64,000 nt of DNA from Myxococcus guangdongensis (GTDB taxonomy: Bacteria > Myxococcota > Myxococcia > Myxococcales > Myxococcaceae). The DNA is taken from positions 372,001 through 436,000 of the forward strand of contig NZ_JAJVKW010000010.1 in assembly GCF_024198255.1 (NCBI RefSeq). Reading direction: 5' to 3'. The translations under genes were made by a program, and so were the position numbers. Positions 16,251 to 24,320 of this stretch are shown piece by piece (position 1 is the first letter of the stretch; each line of letters starts with the position of its first letter). The notes below the pieces were generated by a model that did not search any database, was not told the DNA's origin, and saw only the letters and a list, made by a program, of their open reading frames with translations.

Positions 16251-16739
16251 TTACGTCGACGAGCGCTTGCCGCGCCGGGGAGGCCGCGTGCTGGTGGTCG
16301 TCTCGGGCGGGAACAGCCAGCCCTCCTCACTGTGGGAGGCGGTGTTCGTCTGGGTCGACTCGCTGGGCTCCAGGTGCTGGCCCCGGCAGCCGCGGCACCA
16401 GGACTGGGGACGGCGCTCGCCGCGCATCACGCGGAAGCCGAAGTCCTGCTCGGTGGGGCCCACGTGGTCGCAGCGCGGGCAGCGGCTCAGCGACGTGACG
16501 CCAATCTCCTTGGCCTTCTGGCGGCCATGCTCCACCACCAGCGCCAGCGCCGCGGCGAAGCCCAACCGCTTCTCGGAGGCGACGTGGAAACGACGGGCGC
16601 GCTTGCGCCCACCCCGGCCGAGTACGGGCATGAGGTCCATCCCCCCGAGCAGGTTGCGCTGCTCGAGCACACGCGACGACGAAGAGCTGTCCTGGGTTGA
16701 TCGGCTCACCCGACAACTCATAGCGGAGGGGTCTGACAC
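16251..16739 (-). CDS. Zinc-ribbon protein, unknown function
   Basis: A protein of up to 162 residues. The centre carries two pairs of cysteines (CPRC and CRGC about 27 residues apart), a typical zinc ribbon. A basic segment (GRGGRKRARRF) precedes it, and a low-complexity Ser/Thr/Arg tail follows. The N-terminus is uncertain: GTG 16739, ATG 16721 and ATG 16640 (starting MDLMPVLGRG) are in frame, none with a convincing ribosome-binding site. The least conserved-looking part is before 16640, so that start is plausible. Probably a cytoplasmic nucleic-acid-binding protein. Confidence 0.6.
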   Translation of the reverse strand: MSDPSAMSCRVSRSTQDSSSSSRVLEQRNLLGGMDLMPVLGRGGRKRARRFHVASEKRLGFAAALALVVEHGRQKAKEIGVTSLSRCPRCDHVGPTEQDFGFRVMRGERRPQSWCRGCRGQHLEPSESTQTNTASHSEEGWLFPPETTTSTRPPRRGKRSST

Positions 16740-16817
16740 GCCCTTTCAGAGGGGAGATGCCTGCCTGCCCTTCATGTAACCCCTACTGAACGAAAATCCA
16801 GTGAGTCCGCGCACTTG

Positions 16818-16855
16818 GGCCTCCCCGAGAGCAGCCAGGCGAGCTCGGGGAGGCC
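16818..16855 (-). terminator. Strong terminator hairpin after the 5'-nucleotidase gene
   Basis: Perfect 12-bp stem GGCCTCCCCGAG / CTCGGGGAGGCC with a 14-base loop, 16 bases past the gene end. Confidence 0.6.
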
Positions 16856-16870
16856 TGGAGGGCCGCGGGG

Positions 16871-18370
16871 CTACTCGGCGTCGGCCATGCCCCCGCCGCT
16901 GTCGGTGGCGGGGAAGACGGGGGTGCCGCCGGGGAGGCTCGGGTCGTGCGGCAGGCTGCCTCGGGGGCTGCGCAGGTAGACGAAGGGCGTGGCGAACAGG
17001 AAGTTGGAGACGCGCGACGTGTAGATGTCCGCGTAGCGCTCCACCTGGCGGGCCAGGTGGCTCTTGTCGTTGCCGGCGCGGGTGAGCAGGCCCCAGATGG
17101 GGTTGGACAGCTCGGTGGCGGCGCGGGCCATGGGGCCCAGCTCCGCGTCCAGCGCCTCCAGCTCCTCGCGCAGCGTGCCCAGCTTCGCCACCAGCTCCTG
17201 CTCGGTGGGCGAGTCCGTGCGCGGGCCGTAGTCGGCGCGGCGGCGCTGCAGCTCCAGCCTCAGCTGGCAGCTGTCCCACTCCAGCCGCTCCTTGAGGACC
17301 ATGCGCTCGGCGAGCCGGGCCTCGGTGGGGCGGAACGACGCAATCGCGCGCACCTCGTCCTCCAGCTCGCGCAGGATGAGCGCCGTGCGCCAGCGCAGCG
17401 CGCTCTTGGACACGTGCACGTCGCCGAACATGTGGTCGCCCACGTAGAGGACCTCGTCGCCGCTGATGCCCAGGTGGCGCTCGAGCTCCACGGCGCTGCC
17501 GCCGAAGTACGGCTTGCCCTCCTTGAAGGGCCCCGAGTGCGGACGCAGGAGCGCCTCGCCGTTGGTCTCCACCACCTCGAACAGCGCCGAGCGCGTGGTG
17601 AAGAACTCCGGCTTGCGCGCGGACACAATCACCACGTCGAACAGCTGCCGCCACGTCATGCCTGGGGGCAGGTGCTTGTCGAAGGCGAAGTGCATCATGG
17701 GCTCGGTGTAGGCCCACTCGCTGTTGGTGATGAGCAGCAGCTTCTTGCCCGCGTTGCGCTGGTCCAGCAGCGCCAGCGGCGTCTCCGGGTCGTCGATGAC
17801 GTAGCGCTCCGGGTCCGCGATGATCTCCGCCTTGAGCCGGCCCTGCATGTGCGTGGCGTCCAGGTTCTTGCGCACGTGCTCGTAGAGGTCCGCGTAGCCC
17901 ATGGGGCCGGGCAGCTGCCCCGCGTCCAGCCGGTCCACCAGCTGCGCGTAGAGGCACGCCTCCGACAGGGAGAAGAGCGTGTTGAGGAACACCCACCGGC
18001 GCTCGTGCAGGTCGATGACGACGTGCGAGTACTCGTCGCGCTGGGTGATGAAGTCCAGGGTGCGCGTGCCGTGCAGCGCCTTCTTCACGAACCCGAAGCG
18101 GTTGGCCTTGAGCAGGTTGCCCTTCTCCGTGTCGATGATGAGGCCGCGGATGGCGAGCGCCGGGTCGAACTGGAGGTCCCCCACGGGCCAGCCCTGCGCG
18201 ACGAGCCTGTCCCGGATGTGCTCGTACGCGCGGCGCTCCCACGCCTCCACCCGGTAGTGGATGAGCGTGTAGTCCATGTCGTAGCCCACGGCCTTGATGG
18301 CGCGCAGGTTGAGGGTGCGGTTGCAGAACAGGCCCCGCTCGGGCGGGGGACCAGCAGGTTGCGAGCGCAT
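16871..18370 (-). CDS. HAD-superfamily 5'-nucleotidase (cytosolic cN-II/HAD-IG type)
   Basis: A 499-residue protein. HAD motif I is D31-M-D33-Y-T, with D31 the expected nucleophile. Motif II lies in LLLITNS, the motif III lysine in ARKPEFF, and motif IV is VGDHMFGD. The large cap and C-terminal helical part match the purine 5'-nucleotidase family found in animals and in a few bacterial groups including myxobacteria. The expected reaction is dephosphorylation of IMP/GMP-like nucleotides in the cytoplasm. ATG 18370 is the best start because the upstream open frame lacks family similarity; it has no clear ribosome-binding site. Divergent from the next gene. Confidence 0.85.
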   Translation of the reverse strand: MRSQPAGPPPERGLFCNRTLNLRAIKAVGYDMDYTLIHYRVEAWERRAYEHIRDRLVAQGWPVGDLQFDPALAIRGLIIDTEKGNLLKANRFGFVKKALHGTRTLDFITQRDEYSHVVIDLHERRWVFLNTLFSLSEACLYAQLVDRLDAGQLPGPMGYADLYEHVRKNLDATHMQGRLKAEIIADPERYVIDDPETPLALLDQRNAGKKLLLITNSEWAYTEPMMHFAFDKHLPPGMTWRQLFDVVIVSARKPEFFTTRSALFEVVETNGEALLRPHSGPFKEGKPYFGGSAVELERHLGISGDEVLYVGDHMFGDVHVSKSALRWRTALILRELEDEVRAIASFRPTEARLAERMVLKERLEWDSCQLRLELQRRRADYGPRTDSPTEQELVAKLGTLREELEALDAELGPMARAATELSNPIWGLLTRAGNDKSHLARQVERYADIYTSRVSNFLFATPFVYLRSPRGSLPHDPSLPGGTPVFPATDSGGGMADAE

Positions 18371-18571
18371 AGGAGGCTTGGATTGCCCCGTCCGGAGGCA
18401 AAAGTCGATGCCTCTGTGCGGGCTCGTCCGCTGCCGCGCACCACCGGGGGGCGGTGGCCCCATTCCCAGGCGTGTCGGGTGCACGGCACTCGCCCCGGGG
18501 TGCGAGGGATGAAGCGTGACTTCCTTGACTAGTTTGCGCGACCCCTCAACCCCCTGAAGCGAGGTTCGTGC

Positions 18572-19195
18572 ATGTCCTGGACGATTCGCGGTCTGTTGGT
18601 GAGCGCGCTGTTCATGGTGGGCTGTCAGCACGCGGCGCCGTCCGTCACGACGGAGCCGTCGACGCCGGTGGCGCAGAGCTGTGACGAGAAGCAGTCGGAG
18701 CTCTCGCGGGAGGCGGACCAGCGGGCCTCGCCGTACGGCATCGAGCAGCACCTGGAGAAGAACTTCCCGGAGGGCTCGGTGTCGTGGCTGATGAAGGATG
18801 CGCAGTATCAGCAGTACGTGGTGCAGCCGGGGGCGACGAACTTCGGGCGCTGTGACGACAGCGGCTGCTACCTGTTCGCGGCGCCCTCCTCGGTCATCCG
18901 TGACGCGGTGAAGAAGGCGACGTCGGGCGGGACGCATGACCCGGCGGTGCTCGGGCAGGCGCTGGGGCTGCCGGCGAAGAACTTCGAGGGGCCGCTGCGG
19001 ATGATGACGTTGGACTTGCGCGCGGCGTCGCCGTGCGTGCGGCTGCCGATGGACAGCGACCCGGGTGCCTGGAAGTGCCAGTCCGAGCAGGACAAGGACT
19101 GCTTCAAGTTCGGGGGCTACACGTCGGGCGGGTTGCCGGAGGTCATGATCATCAACGCGCCGGTATCCCAGGCCGTGGTGACTGAGATTCCGTGA
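18572..19195 (+). CDS. Lipoprotein, unknown function
   Basis: A 207-residue exported protein with lipobox MVGC (C18). The mature part has six cysteines, a pattern suggesting disulphides, and a globular domain with no motif I recognise (segments SVSWLMKDAQYQQYVV and FEGPLRMMTLDLRA). The stop overlaps the GTG of the next small gene by four bases (GTGA), so the two are co-translated. Confidence 0.65.
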   Translation: MSWTIRGLLVSALFMVGCQHAAPSVTTEPSTPVAQSCDEKQSELSREADQRASPYGIEQHLEKNFPEGSVSWLMKDAQYQQYVVQPGATNFGRCDDSGCYLFAAPSSVIRDAVKKATSGGTHDPAVLGQALGLPAKNFEGPLRMMTLDLRAASPCVRLPMDSDPGAWKCQSEQDKDCFKFGGYTSGGLPEVMIINAPVSQAVVTEIP

Positions 19196-19434
19196 GCACG
19201 GAGCACGTCCTCCACCAGAGCCCCTTGCTCTACCGCGTGCTGCGCGAGGAGGGCGGGGGGCTGGTCATCGAGGTCGTCGTGGGTGGCGTCTCGATGACGG
19301 CGGTGCGCGTTCGCCTGACGACCGAGGAAGCGGAGGACTTCGGCCGTGAGGGCCCCTCGTACAGTGACAGGCTGGCCCGGGACATCATGGCGCGGCCCTC
19401 GTTCGGGGGGCGAGCTTACGATGCGCGCGGGTGA
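19192..19434 (+). CDS. Small hypothetical protein coupled to the upstream lipoprotein
   Basis: An 80-residue protein lacking a signal peptide. It starts at a GTG that overlaps the TGA of the lipoprotein gene. It is a compact acidic alpha/beta sequence (VIEVVVGGVSMTAVRVRLTT) without a known family. The coupling suggests a shared role or a stoichiometric partner (inference). Confidence 0.55.
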   Translation: MSTEHVLHQSPLLYRVLREEGGGLVIEVVVGGVSMTAVRVRLTTEEAEDFGREGPSYSDRLARDIMARPSFGGRAYDARG

Positions 19435-19673
19435 GCGGCACACGTGGGCCCGAGCCTCCTGACCGAGCGTGCGGGCGTTCCGAGGTGGGGTGCGCCGCAA
19501 GGGCTGCGGAGCCTTTCGGGGCACGCGCAAGGCTTGCGGCGGATCCGAGGCGTCGGGCGTGGAGCCCCCGTGGCATGGTTCCTGAACTATTCGTTCCCCA
19601 TAATCTTCCTACTGGGGAGTGTGTCGCGGTGAGCGCGACCGCTGCGCCTGGCGGGGAGTCGCGGGAGGCGAAG

Positions 19674-19946
19674 ATGGACAGTCTGGCTCGAGAGGCGCGT
19701 GACGCCCTGGTGCAGCGCGGCGAGCGGCTTCGGTCACGGACGCGTCCCGTGGCGGTCAGGGAAGCGGACGGGCCGCTGTCCGAGGCGGAGCGGAAGGAAC
19801 TGCTCGACATCGAGGCGGCGCTCACCCGCATCGCGGTGGGACAGTTCGGGCGCTGCGAGCAGTGCGGAGGCGCCATGGGACGCCACCGCCTGCGCGCCAT
19901 CCCGGAGGCCCGCTTCTGCATGACGTGCTCGGCCCTGTACCGGTGA
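19674..19946 (+). CDS. TraR/DksA-type C4 zinc-finger protein
   Basis: A 90-residue protein. An acidic helical region (about 33-56) is followed by a zinc finger of four cysteines, C61xxC64 and C82xxC85, in the order and spacing of DksA/TraR proteins. DksA-like proteins bind in the RNA polymerase secondary channel and tune promoters with ppGpp. This one lacks most of the long coiled-coil tip, so it is closer to short TraR/YocK-like members. ATG 19674 was chosen because GGGAGG precedes it by six bases; the same frame is open back to 19431 but without family similarity. Confidence 0.8.
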   Translation: MDSLAREARDALVQRGERLRSRTRPVAVREADGPLSEAERKELLDIEAALTRIAVGQFGRCEQCGGAMGRHRLRAIPEARFCMTCSALYR

Positions 19947-19956
19947 GCCCACCCCG

Positions 19957-20502
19957 TCAAAGCTGGGGGAAGCTCACCGGGCCCAGGTGCAACGGAGGCG
20001 AGGTGGTGTCCTCGCGCAACTCGAGGAGGTAGTGGCCTCGGAGCTCCTGGGGTTTGGCCTCGGTCTCCAGGACGAGCATCACCTCTGTGTCCTTGTCTCC
20101 GAGCGGACGTGACTGCCAGACGAGCAGCTGTCGGACACGACGCCCCGAGGGCGTCACCAGGACGGCTTCGCGAGCGGTCCAGGGAGGATGCCCTCCGGCC
20201 GAGAAGAGCTTCAGCACCAGGGCGACCCGTGAGGTCGTGCGGTGTCCGTGCGCGGAGGTCAAGGTCGACAGCACGGGCGTGGCGGGCGCGACGATGGGAC
20301 CGAGGACCTGTGTGGAGAGCCCTCGCTCATTCATGGCGCCGACGGCGTACAGCCTGCTGAATGCCCCGGACGGGGTGAGGGGCTGAGCGGGCGGCTCATG
20401 GGTGCTGGAGGCGGTCTCCACCTGTCCATGCATCCCGGCCTCGTGCACGGTGGGGTTCGAGGGATGGGCCAACGCGGAGGTGTCGGAGACGTGAGCCCAC
20501 AT
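19957..20502 (-). CDS. DUF2381-like protein, C-terminal domain, possibly 5'-frameshifted
   Basis: The final 80 residues (PPWTAREAVLV, LLVWQSRPLG, YLLELREDT, ending LGPVSFP) look like the C-terminal half of DUF2381 proteins, a myxobacterial family usually encoded next to Ser/Thr kinases. The N-terminal half of that family is missing. The kinase stop overlaps an ATG (TAATG at about 20537). Its frame, however, does not lead into this protein, while the correct frame upstream of ATG 20502 encodes a good signal-peptide core with an ALA cleavage site. One lost or gained base near 20530 would join the two. The gene may therefore be damaged, or start internally at 20502. Confidence 0.55.
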   Translation of the reverse strand: MWAHVSDTSALAHPSNPTVHEAGMHGQVETASSTHEPPAQPLTPSGAFSRLYAVGAMNERGLSTQVLGPIVAPATPVLSTLTSAHGHRTTSRVALVLKLFSAGGHPPWTAREAVLVTPSGRRVRQLLVWQSRPLGDKDTEVMLVLETEAKPQELRGHYLLELREDTTSPPLHLGPVSFPQL

Positions 20503-20536
20503 GAGCCAGGCTGCGACCGGGAGGCGCCACGCCTCA

Positions 20537-22300
20537 TTACCAGTCGTGCCCACGAATCTCCCGGAAGCGGTCCACGACACGCACGTCGATGAGATTGAAG
20601 ATGACCGCGTGGTCCTCATCTCCACCAGGCAGTTTCTTCAATCCGACATCGCTGAACGTGTGGAACACCATGCACACCGGATACACCTCGTCTTTGACGC
20701 GGAGCTCGCGGATGCGGCCGTAGACGCGCTCGTTCGTGAAGATGATTTCGGTGACGAGTTGTGAGCCGCGAGGGACCTTCCCGATGGTGTGATGCACGTT
20801 CGTCATCAGGTGTCCCTCGCGAATGGTGATGTTCCGGTAGGGCGTTCCGAAGTTCTCGCCGATGGAGCCCTTGAACTGGTCCTCCTGCTCGAACCCGAAG
20901 CGCTCGGCGGTCTCCTTCGCGCCGGCGGGACACGGGGTCTCGGGAGGAATGGGCCGATGCTGCACGTAGGGCGTGCTGCTGGAGCAGGCGAGCCCGGTGC
21001 AGGCCAGGGCCACCTTGGACAGACGGGCGAGTGAGGGCGCGCGAGGCTTCGCGGGTGGAGCGGGGGGCTTCATCACGGGAGTGGGGTCCTGGAGTGGCGG
21101 CGCCACGGGGGCGACGGTCACGGGGATGGGATTCGCTCGGGGCGAATCCGTGACGGCCTCACTGTGATGCGAGTTCGCGTGTCTGGCTATTTTATGACCT
21201 TCCAGGGGGTCGATTTGATGGGTGACTCGTGGAGTTGTCTGTCTCCAGGTCTGGAAGAACCCCCCGCCGGCCAGGAGCAGGAGCACCGTGGACACGGCGA
21301 GCAACAAGGGGCGCGAGAGCCGGGTCCCCGGGTTCGGGGCCCGGGCCGGAGGTTTGCGCGGAGGCGCGGGTGTGTCCGTGCCGAAGAGTGGCGCGTCCCA
21401 GTGCTCGGAGGTGAAGCGGCCCGGAGCGAGGGTGGAGGCGAGCTCCGCGCCGCTCTGGAAGCGTTGCTCCGGGAGCTTCTCGAGGAGCCGCAGGATGATG
21501 GCGTCGAACTCGGGCGGGACGCGCGGGTTCAGCTCCGATGGGGCGACGGGTGGTTGCGAGGTGATGGCGGCGCACAGCACGTCGGCGGGCCAGTCCGGAG
21601 GGAACGGGTAGTGGCCCGTGGCCGCGCGGTAGAGGCACACGCCCAGGGCGTAGAGGTCATCGGTGGCGACGGACTGGTAGCGGGCGTCCGGGTGGCGCCA
21701 GTGACGCTGATGGAAGCGGATGGCCTCGGGGCTGCGCAGGTGTCGGGTGCCCGGAGGCAGGGGCCCCGTGGTCAGCGTGGGCGCTCCGGTGTACGCGCTC
21801 GCGCCCAGGTCGATGAGCACCGGGTCTCCCTCCGTGTCTCGCAGGAGGATGTGCTCCGGCTTGAGGTCCCGGTGCAGCACGTCCCCGGCGTGCAGGGTGT
21901 CCAGTGCCAGGGCCACTCGGCGGAAGGTCTCCGCCAACCGTCGGAAGGAAGGGTTGTGCTGGTCCGCCCAGACGTGGAGCGGTGGCCCGGATACCCAGTC
22001 CATGACGAAGTAGAAGTGACCGGTGACGATGTCCGGCCAGCGGCCACAGGCGTGGACCGCGACCACATTGGGATGGACCGCCCGGTCCAACAGGAGCGTG
22101 AGCTCGCGCAGGGCGCGGCCCTCGGTGGTGTGGCGAGTGAGCTTGAGGGCGAAGTAGCGGCCTGGCGAGTCCACCGGCTCCACGCGGTAGACGACGCCGT
22201 AGCCGCCCACGCCGAGTCTCTCGAGGATGCGCCAGCCTCCCGTCAGGACGAAGCCCGGGGGCAGGGCTTCCGGGGGCATCGACGATGGATGCGGGCTCAT
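20537..22300 (-). CDS. Transmembrane serine/threonine protein kinase with exported C-terminal domain
   Basis: A 587-residue protein. The kinase domain spans about residues 20-290: glycine loop LGVGGYGVVY, K53, catalytic loop H143-R-D145-L-K-P-E-H150, and D164-L-G in place of DFG. Position 150, normally a Mg-binding Asn, is His, so catalysis may be altered. A single membrane helix follows (RPLLLAVSTVLLLLAGGGFF, about 330-350), then a Pro-rich linker. The C-terminal domain has a lipoprotein-like stretch (LACTGLACSSS) and the CPAG...VCMVFH segment seen in other myxobacterial kinases. ATG 22300 fits the kinase start. The stop is directly coupled to the DUF2381-like gene, the usual partner in this phylum. 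Confidence 0.88.
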   Translation of the reverse strand: MSPHPSSMPPEALPPGFVLTGGWRILERLGVGGYGVVYRVEPVDSPGRYFALKLTRHTTEGRALRELTLLLDRAVHPNVVAVHACGRWPDIVTGHFYFVMDWVSGPPLHVWADQHNPSFRRLAETFRRVALALDTLHAGDVLHRDLKPEHILLRDTEGDPVLIDLGASAYTGAPTLTTGPLPPGTRHLRSPEAIRFHQRHWRHPDARYQSVATDDLYALGVCLYRAATGHYPFPPDWPADVLCAAITSQPPVAPSELNPRVPPEFDAIILRLLEKLPEQRFQSGAELASTLAPGRFTSEHWDAPLFGTDTPAPPRKPPARAPNPGTRLSRPLLLAVSTVLLLLAGGGFFQTWRQTTPRVTHQIDPLEGHKIARHANSHHSEAVTDSPRANPIPVTVAPVAPPLQDPTPVMKPPAPPAKPRAPSLARLSKVALACTGLACSSSTPYVQHRPIPPETPCPAGAKETAERFGFEQEDQFKGSIGENFGTPYRNITIREGHLMTNVHHTIGKVPRGSQLVTEIIFTNERVYGRIRELRVKDEVYPVCMVFHTFSDVGLKKLPGGDEDHAVIFNLIDVRVVDRFREIRGHDW

Positions 22301-22427
22301 GGACGTCAGAGGTCTCCTGGACTCTGACGAATCTAGCAGGTTGAATACCCCTCGGGTGGCCTGCCGCCCTGGCCATCCCACGGGTCACCCAGGGGGCCGG
22401 GCGCGGGGCGCTCCTGGGGGACGTGTG

Positions 22428-23240
22428 TCAGCGGGGGCTCGATGTGAGCTCGCGCATCATCACGACCTTGGGGTAGGCGACGAAGAACCCCATGCGCTCC
22501 ATGTTCCGCTGCGAGGGGCTCGCGGGCAGGGTGCTGCTCGACGCGAGGGTGCAGCCCTGGCGGGTGGCCCAATCGAGGCGGATGGAGATGAGGGCCTGCT
22601 GGAGTCCTCGGCCCCGGAAGCGCTCGCGCACGCCGGTGCCGGACAGGGTCGCCACGCCGTCGTGCACGGACACGGTGCCGCCTCCCGCGGGCTCACCGTC
22701 CACGAGCGCGAGGAAGCACGTGGTGCCGGGCATGGTCGCCGTGCCCAGCATGAGCGAGGACTCCTCGTCGGAGACCTCGTCACGTCCCATGAAGCCTTGG
22801 GCCACGGTGCGCGCGAAGACCTGGGCCTCACCGGGGTGGAGCGGACGAAGCTCGATGCCGGGCGCGGTGGGGAGAAGAGGGCTCGCGGGCAGGGCGCGCA
22901 CGAAGACCTGCTGGAACTCACCCACGCGGTAGCCGCGACGAGCCAGCTCCTGGGCGAACGACGGGTCGGCGAAGGGGGGCAGGTCGACCTGGAGGAGCCC
23001 GCCCTGTTGTCCCAGGTGGGCTTCCACCTGGTCGAGGGACTCGGCGCTGACGGGGCCCGCGAGGCCGAGCGCGAGTGCCTGGGTGAGCGGTGAGTTGGCG
23101 CCGTTGAAAAGCGCGAGGCCGCCCGCGACCTCGAGGATGCCGTGCGTGGGCGTGGCGGCTCGGTTCTGCGCGGCCTGGGCCAGCTCCACGCGGCGGACCA
23201 GCGCGGCGTCCACGGTGGGGCGAGAGGAGGGGAGGGACAT
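22428..23240 (-). CDS. GNAT family N-acetyltransferase
   Basis: A 270-residue protein. The C-terminal half is a GNAT domain with the acetyl-CoA loop R-F-R-G-R-G-L (motif A) followed by the helix QQALISIRL. The final strands end GFFVAYPKVVMMREL. The N-terminal half (about 1-120) is another alpha/beta region, perhaps a degenerate second GNAT domain as in two-domain acetyltransferases. The substrate is unknown. ATG 23240 is preferred over GTG 23258 because AAGGG precedes it. Confidence 0.75.
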   Translation of the reverse strand: MSLPSSRPTVDAALVRRVELAQAAQNRAATPTHGILEVAGGLALFNGANSPLTQALALGLAGPVSAESLDQVEAHLGQQGGLLQVDLPPFADPSFAQELARRGYRVGEFQQVFVRALPASPLLPTAPGIELRPLHPGEAQVFARTVAQGFMGRDEVSDEESSLMLGTATMPGTTCFLALVDGEPAGGGTVSVHDGVATLSGTGVRERFRGRGLQQALISIRLDWATRQGCTLASSSTLPASPSQRNMERMGFFVAYPKVVMMRELTSSPR

Positions 23241-23414
23241 GGGGGCACCCTTGCTCACGTCGCGCCAGGGCGTCCATCAGGTTCCTGCTCCGACTATCGG
23301 GCTCGTGCGATTCGTCGAGTCCGGCACCTCTGCTGGACGGCCTGCGTTCGGAATCGCACCACGGCTACAAGCCAGTCGTTGGAATGACTCCGCAATGCAG
23401 AGTTCGACCTTCAC

Positions 23415-23750
23415 CTATCGCACAAACTCCGCAGGAAGCTCCCAGGCAAAAACAACCACACACTCTGCTTCGCGCCCCGCCACCACGCGAAAGCTGCCTT
23501 CAGGAAACTCTGCGACATCCCCAGCGGCGAGCTGGGCGACCTGCGTGCCGAATTCCATCTGGCAGTGCCCCGCCAACACGTAGACCGTACCGGCCCGCAT
23601 TTCGCCACCGATATCAGCCCCTGGCCAATACCGATTAACGCTCACCCGATACTTCTTCGCAGGCACGTGCAGCGCACGCACACTCTCTTCCGAGAGGGGT
23701 TTGCTGGAGAGTTCGGACCAGCGTCGCACCGTGACCTGTTTCGGTTCCAT
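23415..23750 (-). CDS. Small cupin-fold protein
   Basis: A 111-residue protein read from ATG 23750, with GAGG about six bases upstream. The sequence shows the strand pattern of a single small cupin: RVSVNRYWPG, AGTVYVLAGHCQMEF, LAAGDVAEFPEGSFRV, ECVVVFAW. Only one clear metal-site histidine remains, so metal binding is doubtful. Its base composition is lower in GC than its neighbours (note the AT-rich codons at 23400-23480), which hints at a different origin. Function unknown. Confidence 0.6.
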   Translation of the reverse strand: MEPKQVTVRRWSELSSKPLSEESVRALHVPAKKYRVSVNRYWPGADIGGEMRAGTVYVLAGHCQMEFGTQVAQLAAGDVAEFPEGSFRVVAGREAECVVVFAWELPAEFVR

Positions 23751-24092
23751 CATGCACCTCACTGCGGGAAGGTCATGCAGGGTGGCGCCCTTCATGGGAC
23801 CACCGTTATCAGCCCCTCGGGGCGACCGGCCAACGGAGGAGAGGCGCCCTGGAGTCTGCCCTGTTTCGTCGGGGCGATTCACCGGACATCCGATGAAGTG
23901 GCCCCCAGGTTTCGACCCCATCGCGCACGGAGTCGTCATCCGCTGACGCGGCCGTGGCCCAGGCGAGCGAGAGCCCCCCTGGTGGCACCCCGCACCCACC
24001 CTGTCGTCCAGAGGCCGCCCGGCAGGCCACCCGCCGGGTGGGCGGAAAGAACCCGTGCACCCAGGCATGTCTACGGGTATAGACAACCCCTC
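23751..24092. other. Intergenic region upstream of the HTH-metAP pair
   Basis: About 340 bases without a supported gene. It contains a small perfect hairpin CCACCC-GCC-GGGTGG (24027-24041) and, at its right end, the TGTCTA/TAGACA inverted repeat listed separately. It presumably carries divergent promoters for the cupin gene and the HTH gene; no -35/-10 pair is convincing. Confidence 0.5.
24068..24085. promoter_or_regulatory. Perfect inverted repeat before the HTH-metAP pair, candidate operator
   Basis: TGTCTA, six bases, TAGACA. It lies 7 bases before the ATG of the small DNA-binding-like gene, where it would overlap the ribosome-binding site or promoter. Autoregulation by that protein is a natural guess. 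Confidence 0.45.
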
Positions 24093-24320
24093 ATGTGTCC
24101 CATGGTGAAGACGGAAGACCTCATCGACGCCCAGGGAGTGGCCGGCCTGCTGCAACTGCGCCACACCAACAGCGTCAGCACCTATCTGCGCCGCTACCCG
24201 GACATGCCCCGCCCCATCCTGGACCTGGGCACCGGACGCCCACGCTTGTGGCTGCGTCCCCAGGTGCTGCGCTGGCTTCGTGCCCGCAGGTCCGACACGA
24301 CTTCCATCGGAGTTGAGTGA
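24093..24320 (+). CDS. Small helix-turn-helix (MerR/AlpA-like) DNA-binding protein
   Basis: A 75-residue protein starting at ATG 24093 (24102 also possible). LIDAQGVAGLLQLRHTNSVS followed by TYLRRYPDMPRP and a W-rich end (LWLRPQVLRWLRARR) has the layout of a winged helix of the MerR/AlpA excisionase superfamily. The helix-turn-helix is followed by a wing with a Pro motif and a terminal helix. The last base of its stop is the first base of the MetAP start (TGATG), so the two are translationally coupled. It probably regulates its own operon (inference). Confidence 0.65.
   Translation: MCPMVKTEDLIDAQGVAGLLQLRHTNSVSTYLRRYPDMPRPILDLGTGRPRLWLRPQVLRWLRARRSDTTSIGVE

Noticed and set aside
14572..16779. 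Open frame of 735 codons on the plus strand across three genes
   Set aside because: It reads antisense through the small lipoprotein, basic-protein and zinc-ribbon genes and out of frame through DUF1361. Composition is Arg/Pro/Ala-rich with no family similarity, as is typical for GC-rich shadow frames.
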